The position numbers and the translations under genes are program-made. A DNA stretch of 64,000 nucleotides, taken from assembly GCA_039978075.1 (NCBI GenBank), contig JBDWCA010000002.1, positions 682,001-746,000 on the forward strand. Direction: 5' to 3'. Shown here piece after piece: positions 42,707-51,609 of this stretch; within the stretch, counting starts at the first letter, position 1; each line of letters begins with the position of its first letter. The notes beneath the pieces were generated by a model. The model made no database searches, was not told the origin of the DNA, and was given only the letters and a program-made list of their open reading frames with translations. Source of the stretch: Anderseniella sp039978075. GTDB lineage: Bacteria; Pseudomonadota; Alphaproteobacteria; Rhizobiales; Aestuariivirgaceae.

Positions 42707-43048
42707 TTAATGTGCGACCCCGCACTTACAAGATATTGACGCATAACACTCACATCCACCTGCTTGGCAACACGCTGAACTCGCAGTTTTCTTAGCATCT
42801 GCGTACAAAAGGAAAATCTGAATCTCTCTATTTTTGTATCTAATAGAAACAGCATCGAGTTGATCTACGTCGCCGAGACGGGCTTCGTAACCTAGTTCTG
42901 GAAGACCAATTACGATTTCTTCGCCATCAATTTTCGCCACGCCTTCAAGTTCAATAAAATCACCTTCTGTAACTATGGTTCCACCAATTTGGATAGGCTT
43001 TTCCAACTTGTCGATTTTTAAATACACTGGCACATCTTGTTGGGACAA
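42707..43048 (-). CDS. Small protein with Cys-rich C-terminal tail
   Basis: 113 residues from a TTG start with an agagga site about 9 bases upstream. Residues 1-85 look like an ordinary small folded domain (DFIELEGVAKIDGEEIVIG, AVSIRYKNREIQIFLLY). The last 25 residues contain seven Cys (ACCQAGGCECYASISCKCG) after a KKTASS linker. The tail could bind metal, or could be a modified core peptide. It is the last gene of a minus-strand series with the NACHT receptor and the quinoprotein oxidase cluster. Family not recognised. The frame upstream of the TTG is decayed repeat. Confidence 0.6.
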   Translation of the reverse strand: MSQQDVPVYLKIDKLEKPIQIGGTIVTEGDFIELEGVAKIDGEEIVIGLPELGYEARLGDVDQLDAVSIRYKNREIQIFLLYADAKKTASSACCQAGGCECYASISCKCGVAH

Positions 43049-43507
43049 TTTACAATTCCTCTGTTTGGTTGAGTGTTTGCATAGTATTAAATTTGCAATA
43101 TTTGGCAAGGGCGCCGAGTAAGTCGATTGTAGGTGGTAATTAGATAACAATGTGGTGTTGAGTATTTCTTGCGAATTTGATTTGGCTAAAATGTCCGCTA
43201 CTGGCACAAAGTAGACATCGGGTGCTGCGTCGCAAAGGTCTGCAAAGAGCTCGAAGCGGACGTTAGCAACAAAATTTGTCGGACGTGTTGAATAAGACCC
43301 AATTCCGCCAATGACTGGAGTCATTTAAGAGCACTAGTGGCTTTAGTTCTTAGATGTATCTTACGCTAGGAAAAATCATCGGAGATTTCAGATCAAAATC
43401 CGGTATCTGAGCAAAGGGACTTGCCCTCAATAGGAGCAGGGATAAGACGTGAGCGATCAAACCTCAGTTCCAGAGTATTCCGATCGCACCGCGGCTCAAT
43501 ACCTGTA
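43049..43507. other. Spacer with decayed intergenic repeat
   Basis: 459 bases. The part 43185-43325 resembles the repeat in 42580-42620 (the tgtccgct and gcggacgtt motifs recur). The rest has no gene I can support. Confidence 0.5.
43191..43218. repeat. Inverted repeat ATGTCCGC-N12-GTAGACAT, copy 2
   Basis: Arms at 43191-43198 and 43211-43218 with two mismatches and the same spacer length as copy 1. Confidence 0.55.
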
Positions 43508-46500
43508 CTAGAGCTTGTCGAGTGTGGGGCTCTCTAAGTTGATTTCACTCTCCGGTCGCTGGCCTCCATTTTGCCAGGGAAATGAAATCTCCGCTAGGTC
43601 GAGCGCGTTCTTGTAGCTCATATAAGTTACTGCTAGTGCACCGAGGTAGCCCCGCTGCCCTTCAGGATACGTATCCTTGCTCGTCAGTTGATCTATGTGT
43701 GTTTGCCAAGCTAAAACGTCGCCTCTTAGCGTTCTGCAAATATCGATTGCTGCCAAGTATTCGGCGATAGGATCCAACTGAAACCGCAGCATACGCTCGC
43801 CAGCGATGTCATTTTCCTCCACTACACCGTTTGAGATAAGCCGAGTGATTAGCTCTGGCACAATTCCAACGGCAGCTAAATCCGCTTCCGCCCGATCTCG
43901 TGCGAAGTCGGTTGGTGCGAAATCTCCACCGAGACTGACTGTGGCCAATTTGATGGCCGCGTTCCGCATTTCGTGGTGTGGATTCGATGCAACATCTTCC
44001 AACGCGACCGGATCGAGGCGGTCGAGGTAGTCAATATAGACGTCTGGAACATTCACAGGCAAATCGCCCAGTCCTGATGTATCTGCGGCCCGTTTGGTGG
44101 CACCGTCGACAAATAGTGTGACCAATAGCGGGGTGACCGATATGCCACCGGCATCTTCGACGATCTGAAGTATCCGCTGGGCAAGTTCAAGTTGCTGACG
44201 GGCGCCAAAATGGTCTGTAAGTCGGCGGCGCCTCAAGTATTCAAGGATGAAGGGTACAATGATCTTAACGTCGATCGGATTCGGAAAAAGTTGAGTTTGC
44301 TCTACAGCACCGAGTTGCGGATCGCGCCGCGTTGTTATGACCAAAGCGTTGATTGGCGTATCCGTGCCATACAGCTCCGAAACGTGGCGCTGGGTTTCGG
44401 CCCCACGTTCTGACAATGCATCGATGATCACGACGACACGTTTATGATGAAGCAGCGCTCTTACTATATCATCGTCGAGTTCATCCTCAGAGCCCACCAT
44501 ACGGTGTAACGACGACGATATCGTAGCAACGACGTCGGTTGTCTCCTCAACAATCATTACAGGAATTGCCAAATGAGGCATTAGACGATCAGCCTCTTCA
44601 TCCGCCATGCTCCAACGGGCCAGCGCACAAGCGAGGGTCGTCTTTCCGCTGCCGCCAGCTCCGATGATCGACAACACTGTGCGTCGGCGTTCGAACAGCG
44701 GACGAAATAAATCCGATGTAGGTTGGTCGCTTCCAGTACCACTGGCGTTACCATCGACGCGCACAGGTATCGGAATATAAGTGGAGCGCTTGCGAAAATG
44801 TGGCAGCTGAGCCAGTAAGTCGCGCGCAGTGGTTACCCTCCGTGCGACCCAGGCATCCAGCACTTCAGGTTGGTCGAGATAATGCGCCCGTACGTCCGTA
44901 GCCAAATTGTCGAAAGTTGCCTCGCAGTTTTCGTATTCGTTAAGCCAGGCGCGGCGCACACGTGGCCGGCGCTTGAACCAAGGCACAGTAAATAGCCGCA
45001 AAACCTTTGCGATCGCCGCGCCCCAAGTACCGCTGGATTCGGCCGCTTCGCCGACCGCCGCCAAGGCACCGCCTCCGGCCAACGCCAAGCGGGCTGGAGT
45101 CAACCAGAGCATGACCAACACTGGTGTCAGGTAAAGCGCTCCCACGCCAATAACACTGAGCGCACCAAAAAGGAGGGCCTTGTACTCAGATATCTGCACC
45201 CAAAGCGAGCGGAAAACGATCTCATTGAGCATGATAGGAGCAAGTGATATACCACCATCGAAAAGAACAACTCGATGCCGAATTATTGCCCCGTTACCAA
45301 TATGCTCTGACCCGGGCGACCAACTCAAGTGCCACCGACCATCTGTCTCAGATTTCTTGATTTCGCCGGGTACTGGTTTCCAATCTGGCATCCGACCTTT
45401 ATGATGGATGGCATATTCAATCGCGGCGATGTCCGTGGAATCGCCCTCCTCGTCGAATGTATGAAGTTCGATGTCCACTTGACCAGCAACGTTTGTTGCA
45501 ACAGCAGATCCGGGCACTTTCAGGTATGGCGAGAAATTTGGAGACTGTCCACCAAGCCGGAGACCGCGGGTACCAAAAGCCCAAGCCGAACTACCACCCG
45601 GATCCAGAACAACATGATTGAGATCGGATCGGTCGGCACGAGGTGAGATCGTGACATCAGCCCACCGCCGTCCAAAGTCACGAGTCTGTAAGATGGTTCC
45701 GTCATCGCCAACCGCAATCCCAGTTCCGTTCGGCGTTAAGACGACATGCATAAGATCAACATCCGGAAGGGAAGTGTTGCCAACTAGTATTGGCTGCTGC
45801 CATGTCTCCCCGCCATCGTCGGTCCATATCAAGGCGCCAAACTTATTCTTACTGTTGAAGCTTTTTCTGCCGACGGACACTCCCTGTACAGAATTTGCAA
45901 AAGAGACCGATAGCAAGTCGCGTAGAATCTGCGATTGCTGAACCCGATTCCATGTCACTCCGGCGTCTTTTGTCAACACGATCGCGGAGCTTCTGTTGTC
46001 GCCATTGCCGACTGCGACGGCTGTGGATTTTCCCAGGAAAATGACTGATTTTAACGACCGCAATCCGTTCGGGGGCTTTACTTGGTCCCAACTACCACCA
46101 CCGTTGGCGGTCTGAAGTATGACGCCGTCATCGCCAACCGCTACTCCAGTCTCTTCACCATTGAACGCGACCGCGTTAAGCGTCGATTGAGTGCGTGAGT
46201 TGATCTTTGTCCAGCTCCGTCCAAAGTCTGTTGATCTCAGGATCATACCTTGGTTGCCGACTACTATGGCCTTGCCAGATTCACTGAGAAATTCGATTGC
46301 GTTCAGATTTGATGTCGCGGGAGGTTGTACCTGTGCACGGTGCCAGCTTCGTCCCCCGTCTTCAGCATAAAGAAGTACGCCGGCATTTCCCGCGATTACC
46401 CCCCTCAATTCATCCATGAACCTGATAGCCTTGAGTGGCGAGCTTATTTCGGGTTGTGGGCTAACGTTTTCCCAATTATCGCTTTGTAGAGTCTTGCGTA

Positions 46501-48064
46501 AGATAGCACCTCTTTCGCCTACGGCGACAGTGGTTTGTGCAGTGACAAGCGCTGCAGAATTTAGAGTTTCGCCGATGAGTTCCGGCCTGAGGACAGCACG
46601 ATTAAATCTCTCGCCCCCATCAGAAGTCCAGAAAACTTGACCGTTCATACCAGCAACCATGCCTCGAGTCCGATCCGCGAAAGCAACCACGTTCAACCTG
46701 TCATCGGACTCTGGACTGATCGCCGGCGGTTTCCAAGCCGCAGCTGGATCATCGGCTCGCTGAATGACGCCTGAATCTCCGACTGCAATAACGTTTTGGT
46801 TGTCGGCAAATACAACACCGTGCAACTCACTTGCGTCTTCCAACCCGTCCGTGCGAGACCATGTCTTCCCCTCGTCAATCGACACCAGAACGGCAGCACC
46901 GAAGCCTGCACTGCCTCCTGCAGTGCCTCTTGTATTTTCGATCCGCCAAACGGTGGCGCCATCTCCAACTGCTATCGTCATACCGATGTTCGAAGACGCC
47001 AAGGCATTAATGTTCACGCCGGTGTTTTTCGGTATCTCAGCGAGATGCCAGGTTTCGCCGGCGTCGTCGCTGCGAAGGAACGGCCGCGTTGTGAAACCGG
47101 AATTGTGTCCGCGACCGGTTCCGCTATAGGTCGCGATAGCCACGGATTCCGTGAGAAACTGCACTGCTCCTAGCTCGAATTCGAACCGCCCGAACACGTG
47201 GTTCCGCGGTGGTGTCGGTTTAGCTTCCCAGTTTTTCCCTCCATCGGACGTCACCAGTACGGTCTCATTGACACCAACCGCGATGCCTCTCCCGTTTGGT
47301 CTAAGGGCCAAGGCCTTTAGATTTCCGGACGATGTCGGAACCTGAGCCTGATCCCAATGCACGCCGCTGTTTTGTGTGTACAAGATGGTTCCAGCGTCGC
47401 CAACGGCAGCTCCATCCGTGGCGTTCTTGAATGCTACCGCTGTGAGATTGGTCGTTATACTTGAATGAATCCGGCTCCAGCTTTTCCCTGCATTCTCAGT
47501 GCGCAGAATCAATCCTTGTTCGCCAATCACCGTTGCGCGTACTTCATCCATGAACGTAACAGCCAATAGATCGGACCTCACTTCAGAAGGAAGGGAAGCT
47601 TGCTCCCAATTGCGTCCTCCATCATCTGTCCAAAGAATATTTCCATGCTCGCCTACGAGTACGCCATTTAGGCCCTCCGGCGCGAATGCGGCGGCATTCA
47701 GATCCGGTGCAGGACCTGCAGAAATACTCCAATCCAAAACGAATGAGCGGTCGGGACCCTGGCGTGGTGCAGCATGACCCGTCAACGCAAGAACAGAAAG
47801 GCCGATCAAAGTGCTTAGGTATAGGCCAATCAATCTCGAGGGCCTGTGCCGTCGCAGGGACCGCACTATCAATTCGCGCGCACGCCAGCAATGCCGCCGT
47901 AGTTCAAAACCATACACTAGCTTCCCCTTGATGCCAGAATGTATCCAATGGTAGGTCGCCCGCCCATAAAAACTGGCACAAACGAGTTTTGGCGGCAATA
48001 CATTTTCTTCCCTAGGGTCAATTAAATGCTGTTCCTCTCGTCTCACAAGCTCCTTAGATTTCAC
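43508..48064 (-). CDS. Giant receptor-like protein: YCF48 propeller repeats, membrane span, NACHT-type NTPase
   Basis: 1518 residues. After a basic N-terminus there is a membrane helix near 78-96 (LIGLYLSTLIGLSVLAL). Residues about 105-850 hold some 13-15 YCF48/BNR-type repeats of about 45 residues with the pattern G-x-I-L-x-T-x-D-x-G-x-x-W followed by an L-x-x-V-x-F strand. A second hydrophobic region spans about 962-1000. The cytosolic part has Walker A GAGGSGKTT (1135-1143), Walker B VVVIIDALSE (1210-1219) and sensor ITTRRDP, then HEAT-like helices. That is a STAND/NACHT switch with an outside propeller. The GTG start at 48064 has a weak site. Base composition is lower in G+C than the core genes. 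Function unknown; a sensor that signals by NTP-dependent assembly is inferred. Confidence 0.85.
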   Translation of the reverse strand: MKSKELVRREEQHLIDPREENVLPPKLVCASFYGRATYHWIHSGIKGKLVYGFELRRHCWRARELIVRSLRRHRPSRLIGLYLSTLIGLSVLALTGHAAPRQGPDRSFVLDWSISAGPAPDLNAAAFAPEGLNGVLVGEHGNILWTDDGGRNWEQASLPSEVRSDLLAVTFMDEVRATVIGEQGLILRTENAGKSWSRIHSSITTNLTAVAFKNATDGAAVGDAGTILYTQNSGVHWDQAQVPTSSGNLKALALRPNGRGIAVGVNETVLVTSDGGKNWEAKPTPPRNHVFGRFEFELGAVQFLTESVAIATYSGTGRGHNSGFTTRPFLRSDDAGETWHLAEIPKNTGVNINALASSNIGMTIAVGDGATVWRIENTRGTAGGSAGFGAAVLVSIDEGKTWSRTDGLEDASELHGVVFADNQNVIAVGDSGVIQRADDPAAAWKPPAISPESDDRLNVVAFADRTRGMVAGMNGQVFWTSDGGERFNRAVLRPELIGETLNSAALVTAQTTVAVGERGAILRKTLQSDNWENVSPQPEISSPLKAIRFMDELRGVIAGNAGVLLYAEDGGRSWHRAQVQPPATSNLNAIEFLSESGKAIVVGNQGMILRSTDFGRSWTKINSRTQSTLNAVAFNGEETGVAVGDDGVILQTANGGGSWDQVKPPNGLRSLKSVIFLGKSTAVAVGNGDNRSSAIVLTKDAGVTWNRVQQSQILRDLLSVSFANSVQGVSVGRKSFNSKNKFGALIWTDDGGETWQQPILVGNTSLPDVDLMHVVLTPNGTGIAVGDDGTILQTRDFGRRWADVTISPRADRSDLNHVVLDPGGSSAWAFGTRGLRLGGQSPNFSPYLKVPGSAVATNVAGQVDIELHTFDEEGDSTDIAAIEYAIHHKGRMPDWKPVPGEIKKSETDGRWHLSWSPGSEHIGNGAIIRHRVVLFDGGISLAPIMLNEIVFRSLWVQISEYKALLFGALSVIGVGALYLTPVLVMLWLTPARLALAGGGALAAVGEAAESSGTWGAAIAKVLRLFTVPWFKRRPRVRRAWLNEYENCEATFDNLATDVRAHYLDQPEVLDAWVARRVTTARDLLAQLPHFRKRSTYIPIPVRVDGNASGTGSDQPTSDLFRPLFERRRTVLSIIGAGGSGKTTLACALARWSMADEEADRLMPHLAIPVMIVEETTDVVATISSSLHRMVGSEDELDDDIVRALLHHKRVVVIIDALSERGAETQRHVSELYGTDTPINALVITTRRDPQLGAVEQTQLFPNPIDVKIIVPFILEYLRRRRLTDHFGARQQLELAQRILQIVEDAGGISVTPLLVTLFVDGATKRAADTSGLGDLPVNVPDVYIDYLDRLDPVALEDVASNPHHEMRNAAIKLATVSLGGDFAPTDFARDRAEADLAAVGIVPELITRLISNGVVEENDIAGERMLRFQLDPIAEYLAAIDICRTLRGDVLAWQTHIDQLTSKDTYPEGQRGYLGALAVTYMSYKNALDLAEISFPWQNGGQRPESEINLESPTLDKL

Positions 48065-48383
48065 TGGATCAACTACCTATCTTTACTGAGATGCAGACTC
48101 GAATTTGTTCGCTTTCGACGCTGACCGGACACAGCAGTGAGACGTGTTCGGGCCCGATATGGGCTCAAGTCGGCCATCCGCTGCATTACGGCTCTGGCCG
48201 TCGGTTTCGAGAACGGATCAACTTGTGCGATAGCTGTTTGAGTGCTTTGTCAGGCGCCGCCAATTGTTTAGCGCTCTTTAGGACTACTTTCACCCAGTTC
48301 GCGTGAATGTGAGCAATGCGTGACTTTGGAGAATCAGATCAGAATCAGCGGGTACAGCTGTCTAGGTACCTTCCCTTCCTGCA
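48065..48383. other. Spacer between receptor and LodB-like genes
   Basis: 319 bases with no gene, repeat or clear promoter that I can support. It separates the receptor from the oxidase genes, so the receptor may have its own promoter. Confidence 0.5.
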
Positions 48384-49508
48384 TCAATGAACAATTCGAC
48401 CACCTATAGGAGTTGTTAGAGATTGCCTTCTACTCCAAAAATCGAACGCTCTTAGTCCAGGTGCAATCTCGCGGTACAAATTGGTGCGTTCCCGCCAATA
48501 TCGCGTGACACTTCTGTTGTGAGCGGATTGGTATTCCGTCAACGCGGCGCAATCTCCGTCCAACCGCCGATGGATTGCATTTGCAGCGGTAAGTCCACTT
48601 TGAAGTGCTCTGAGGATACCGTTTCCAGATAACGGATCTTGTGCAAACGCTGCGTCGCCAACGGCGATCCAGTTTTCGCCGCTTACCTGACGCGTCACTT
48701 GACTGTGAGCCGGCCTGACGTGGATGTTAACGCGACTGCTTTCTGACCTTACCCGTTCGCGGGTATAGCGGGTCTCCCTGAGATTCATCGACCAGAAGTC
48801 AGTCAGTTTAAATTCGCTCCGTGCCAAAATATCAGAATCTGTGACAAACACTGTTGCAATTTGTCCATTTGCCAGCGGTGCGGAATACCACCAACCTCTT
48901 AATGCCGGTTCGATGAAGACACGGCTGTCTTCAATGCAGAGTTCATTGCGCGGCTCGCAGTAGCACAACAGCCCGACCGCCTTCTCCAAGTTTTCGGGTT
49001 TGCAGTCTAACGACCGTAGAAGCCAAGCAGATCGTCCAGTGGCATCAACCGCGAACTTCGTTTGCAAGGTCGAACGCCCGGTCTCGGAACGTACTTCAAA
49101 AGTCCACTTTCTTTCAGTTGCGGTGCGGAGAACGTTTGTCGATCTAAGCACATGAACACCTGCGTCGTCGGCTCTGAACGCCAAGTTTTGCTCAAATTGT
49201 GGCCGGGCTAAATTGATCCCGTAGCCCCAGGGCGAATAAATGTAGTCATTCGAGTGCAAATGTTGTGCAGTCCAGAGTGATGCTACACCTGAACTTAGTC
49301 TGTTCTCGCAATTCGATAATATATCTGAGGCGCCAATCTGTTGAAGCACACTCCAAACTTCGGGTGCAGCATGCTCTCCGACTCTGATGTCTTTGTAGTC
49401 GGAGCGTTCGACTACAGCTACTGATCGTCCTAGTCGCCTAAGCGCGACCGCAGTGGCAAGCCCAGATGGACCGCCGCCGAGTATTATTACGTCATAACAC
49501 TTCAGCAA
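48384..49508 (-). CDS. LodB-like FAD-dependent oxidoreductase
   Basis: 374 residues of the flavin halogenase/geranylgeranyl-reductase fold: FAD motif VIILGGGPSGLATAVAL, ERSDYKDIRVGEHAAP, and the second FAD motif AVGDAAFAQDPLSGNGI. LodB-type flavoproteins modify the partner LodA/GoxA precursor to form the cysteine tryptophylquinone cofactor. It starts 7 bases after the LodA-like stop with a TTG, so the pair is one transcript. A halogenase role is less likely because the WxWxIP motif is not seen. Confidence 0.85.
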   Translation of the reverse strand: MLKCYDVIILGGGPSGLATAVALRRLGRSVAVVERSDYKDIRVGEHAAPEVWSVLQQIGASDILSNCENRLSSGVASLWTAQHLHSNDYIYSPWGYGINLARPQFEQNLAFRADDAGVHVLRSTNVLRTATERKWTFEVRSETGRSTLQTKFAVDATGRSAWLLRSLDCKPENLEKAVGLLCYCEPRNELCIEDSRVFIEPALRGWWYSAPLANGQIATVFVTDSDILARSEFKLTDFWSMNLRETRYTRERVRSESSRVNIHVRPAHSQVTRQVSGENWIAVGDAAFAQDPLSGNGILRALQSGLTAANAIHRRLDGDCAALTEYQSAHNRSVTRYWRERTNLYREIAPGLRAFDFWSRRQSLTTPIGGRIVH

Positions 49509-49515
49509 TATCGTA

Positions 49516-51072
49516 CTACGCTATATGATCGAGTTCATCACTGCGTAATTCTTCGGAGTAACGTTCGTCCCCCTCCTTTTTCAGGATAAATCCGAGTTTC
49601 CACCAGTTGTCGACCATTGGTTTTTTCTCAAACCAGTCAGGCACCCAACTAACCGGCGTGGTGTTATTATTCCTGTGAATTTGGTTGGGCCGCGCGGCCG
49701 GCCACCACGTTGATTCAAACCCAGACCTGCATTCATAGAAATCCGCCTGCCACGGCACCGCCAATCCAGAAGTTAAGTCACCAGCAGACAGTTTCCTGGA
49801 AATGCGGAACGGCCTGTCATAGGTTTCTGGCCTTGCCATGATGTAGCCGCATTCGATGCCTGGAAAAAACGGCTCTCCAATGCTGTCTTCGAGCGCCGCG
49901 CGATCGAGTGCGATTGGAAGATCTACTGACTTTATCTTGTTCAGAGGTTTCGGTTTTGGGGGAGTCTGAACCTTGAAGTCAGCTTTAAACTTACCAATTG
50001 CCCAGGCCTTCAAAAGTTTGATTTGCAAGTTTGTCAACGAGGGCGGCACGCGCGCTTGAGGGTTATCCGGGTCTAAGCCGCGGTTCTCGAAACGTGGCAT
50101 GTCTCCGAAGTTGTTCGGATCGCCCACAATCCGAACCCTCTCCAGCACACGCTCTCGAGCTTCCTTGTGCTCCGACTTGTTGCTGGCAAGTTTTTCTAGT
50201 AACCCCGCATTCAGGAAGTTGCCTTCTGGTCGTAGAGCGCTGTGACCGCTTGCGACAAATTCATCGACCCACTGCAACTTCACTATCCTCGAGAGGATAG
50301 GAAAAATGTGCTTGGAGAAAGAAACTTCATCAGGTTCAAATGAGGAGTCCTTTGCAATCGCCATCTCAAGTGCGCGATCATACCAGGTGACCATGTTTTG
50401 CAGCCCGGGCACAAAACCAGGCGGCGCAACCACTAGCCAAGCGGGATCGGCAGTATGAAACCCTTTGTCCGTACCAGACTCGACCTCCACTGCTGCGGTA
50501 ACCGGTCCATCGGAAGTATCATCGTGCCAACTGTCATTGTTAGCGAAATGCACCAGCGGCCGGCCTGGCGGCACGGACGCTGCATTCCCAAAGCCGCCTA
50601 GGGCAATCAGTCTCCCCGCCTCGTCGGTCTTTAGGTCGCCAAGTTGGACGGCATGATTCATGAATGCGCCAGTTAGTAGCTTTGATTGATCGGCACCACT
50701 GATTGCCTGATTGCCAGCATCAATAATCAGCCGGTTTCGCTCATCGGAATGAACGTTTCGATTTCTACTCTCGTTGTTCATAGGGGGAAATTCTGCGGCT
50801 GCGGATTTCTTATTGGAGAGATGCACGGTCCAGTGGATGGTTATTTTGCTGGTATTCGTAACTTCGCGTACATTGCTGAGTTCACCATCATCATAAGTGT
50901 AACGGAACACCCTAAAACGAACCGCCTGGCGGGCGACCCGGCCTTGATTGTCCTTGTATGGGCCGGCCGCAGCTATGCCGGGGGCTTCTGGCCCCAAATA
51001 GTATTCTTCAGGACTATTTCCGACGCGCGCAATTCCAATTCCTGGATGGATGCGGTAGGTATAGGTTTTCAC
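49516..51072 (-). CDS. LodA/GoxA-like cysteine-tryptophylquinone amino acid oxidase
   Basis: 518 residues. The N-terminus IHPGIGIARVGNSPEEYYLG is the family signature. Near the C-terminus FFPGIECGY (Cys about 408), LAVPWQADFYEC and STWWPAARP (Trp 456/457) supply the probable Cys and Trp of the quinone cofactor. Known members oxidise the epsilon-amine of lysine (LodA, marinocine) or glycine (GoxA), making hydrogen peroxide; the substrate here is unknown. The GTG start has a ggagg site. It is followed by its LodB-like maturase and preceded by tyrosinase genes. Confidence 0.87.
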   Translation of the reverse strand: MKTYTYRIHPGIGIARVGNSPEEYYLGPEAPGIAAAGPYKDNQGRVARQAVRFRVFRYTYDDGELSNVREVTNTSKITIHWTVHLSNKKSAAAEFPPMNNESRNRNVHSDERNRLIIDAGNQAISGADQSKLLTGAFMNHAVQLGDLKTDEAGRLIALGGFGNAASVPPGRPLVHFANNDSWHDDTSDGPVTAAVEVESGTDKGFHTADPAWLVVAPPGFVPGLQNMVTWYDRALEMAIAKDSSFEPDEVSFSKHIFPILSRIVKLQWVDEFVASGHSALRPEGNFLNAGLLEKLASNKSEHKEARERVLERVRIVGDPNNFGDMPRFENRGLDPDNPQARVPPSLTNLQIKLLKAWAIGKFKADFKVQTPPKPKPLNKIKSVDLPIALDRAALEDSIGEPFFPGIECGYIMARPETYDRPFRISRKLSAGDLTSGLAVPWQADFYECRSGFESTWWPAARPNQIHRNNNTTPVSWVPDWFEKKPMVDNWWKLGFILKKEGDERYSEELRSDELDHIA

Positions 51073-51126
51073 GGTTCAATGCCTCCGGATTGGGCCTCCC
51101 GACACCTGTGAGTGATCAGGGTGAAC

Positions 51127-51597
51127 TCAAGCATATCCCACTATCGAGATCGGACCGTCGATTTGACCGACCTCCTCGGGACTCGCTTGAACGCCCGGTG
51201 CTCTGCCCTTGACGACCGGCACGATTGTAATGGTCACGCCATAGTCCGAAGACTCTTTCACTGCCCTTTTGAGCGCATTTGAGATGTTTATGTGAATCTC
51301 TATCGGTGTAGAGTCTGGTGGCGGCGTCGTATCGTATGGAAGGCGTGTGGGAGGTGGGCCGCAATGCCCAGGGGCACCATAACAATCACCATGGCCCAAA
51401 ACAAAATATGATCCTGCGTACCCAGATTTCTTGGCCCGCTTTGTTTTTTTGTTTGCCTTTGGGTTGTTTAGGAAGATCCGCCCTTCGTATGAACATCCCA
51501 AATGATGGACGCCGCGCAAGATTAGGTCAAATCGCTGATTGTCGTGCTCGAAATCCTTAATCGGGCACTCGAACGGTTTTGAGACAGTTCTAGCCAT
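51127..51597 (-). CDS. Tyrosinase C-terminal-domain-like protein
   Basis: 156 residues resembling the C-terminal beta domain of some bacterial tyrosinases: RIFLNNPKANKKTKRA, GYAGSYFVLGHGDCYGAPGH, IEIHINISNALKRA and VTITIVPVV. It is encoded alone, 12 bases after the tyrosinase central domain, so the enzyme is split into two chains or this chain acts as a lid/copper helper. The metal or cofactor is not certain; His and Cys in HGDCYGAPGHC could bind copper. Confidence 0.7.
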   Translation of the reverse strand: MARTVSKPFECPIKDFEHDNQRFDLILRGVHHLGCSYEGRIFLNNPKANKKTKRAKKSGYAGSYFVLGHGDCYGAPGHCGPPPTRLPYDTTPPPDSTPIEIHINISNALKRAVKESSDYGVTITIVPVVKGRAPGVQASPEEVGQIDGPISIVGYA

Positions 51598-51609
51598 TCC
51601 AGTATTTCC

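Noticed and set aside
42114..42725. 203-codon minus-strand frame
   Set aside because: Overlaps the end of ogt and reads like decayed intergenic repeat, with no ribosome site or domain.
43600..48000. Tandem DNA repeats or CRISPR-like array
   Set aside because: Periodicity is at protein level (YCF48 repeats); the DNA units are diverged and have no spacer structure. No CRISPR array exists in the window.
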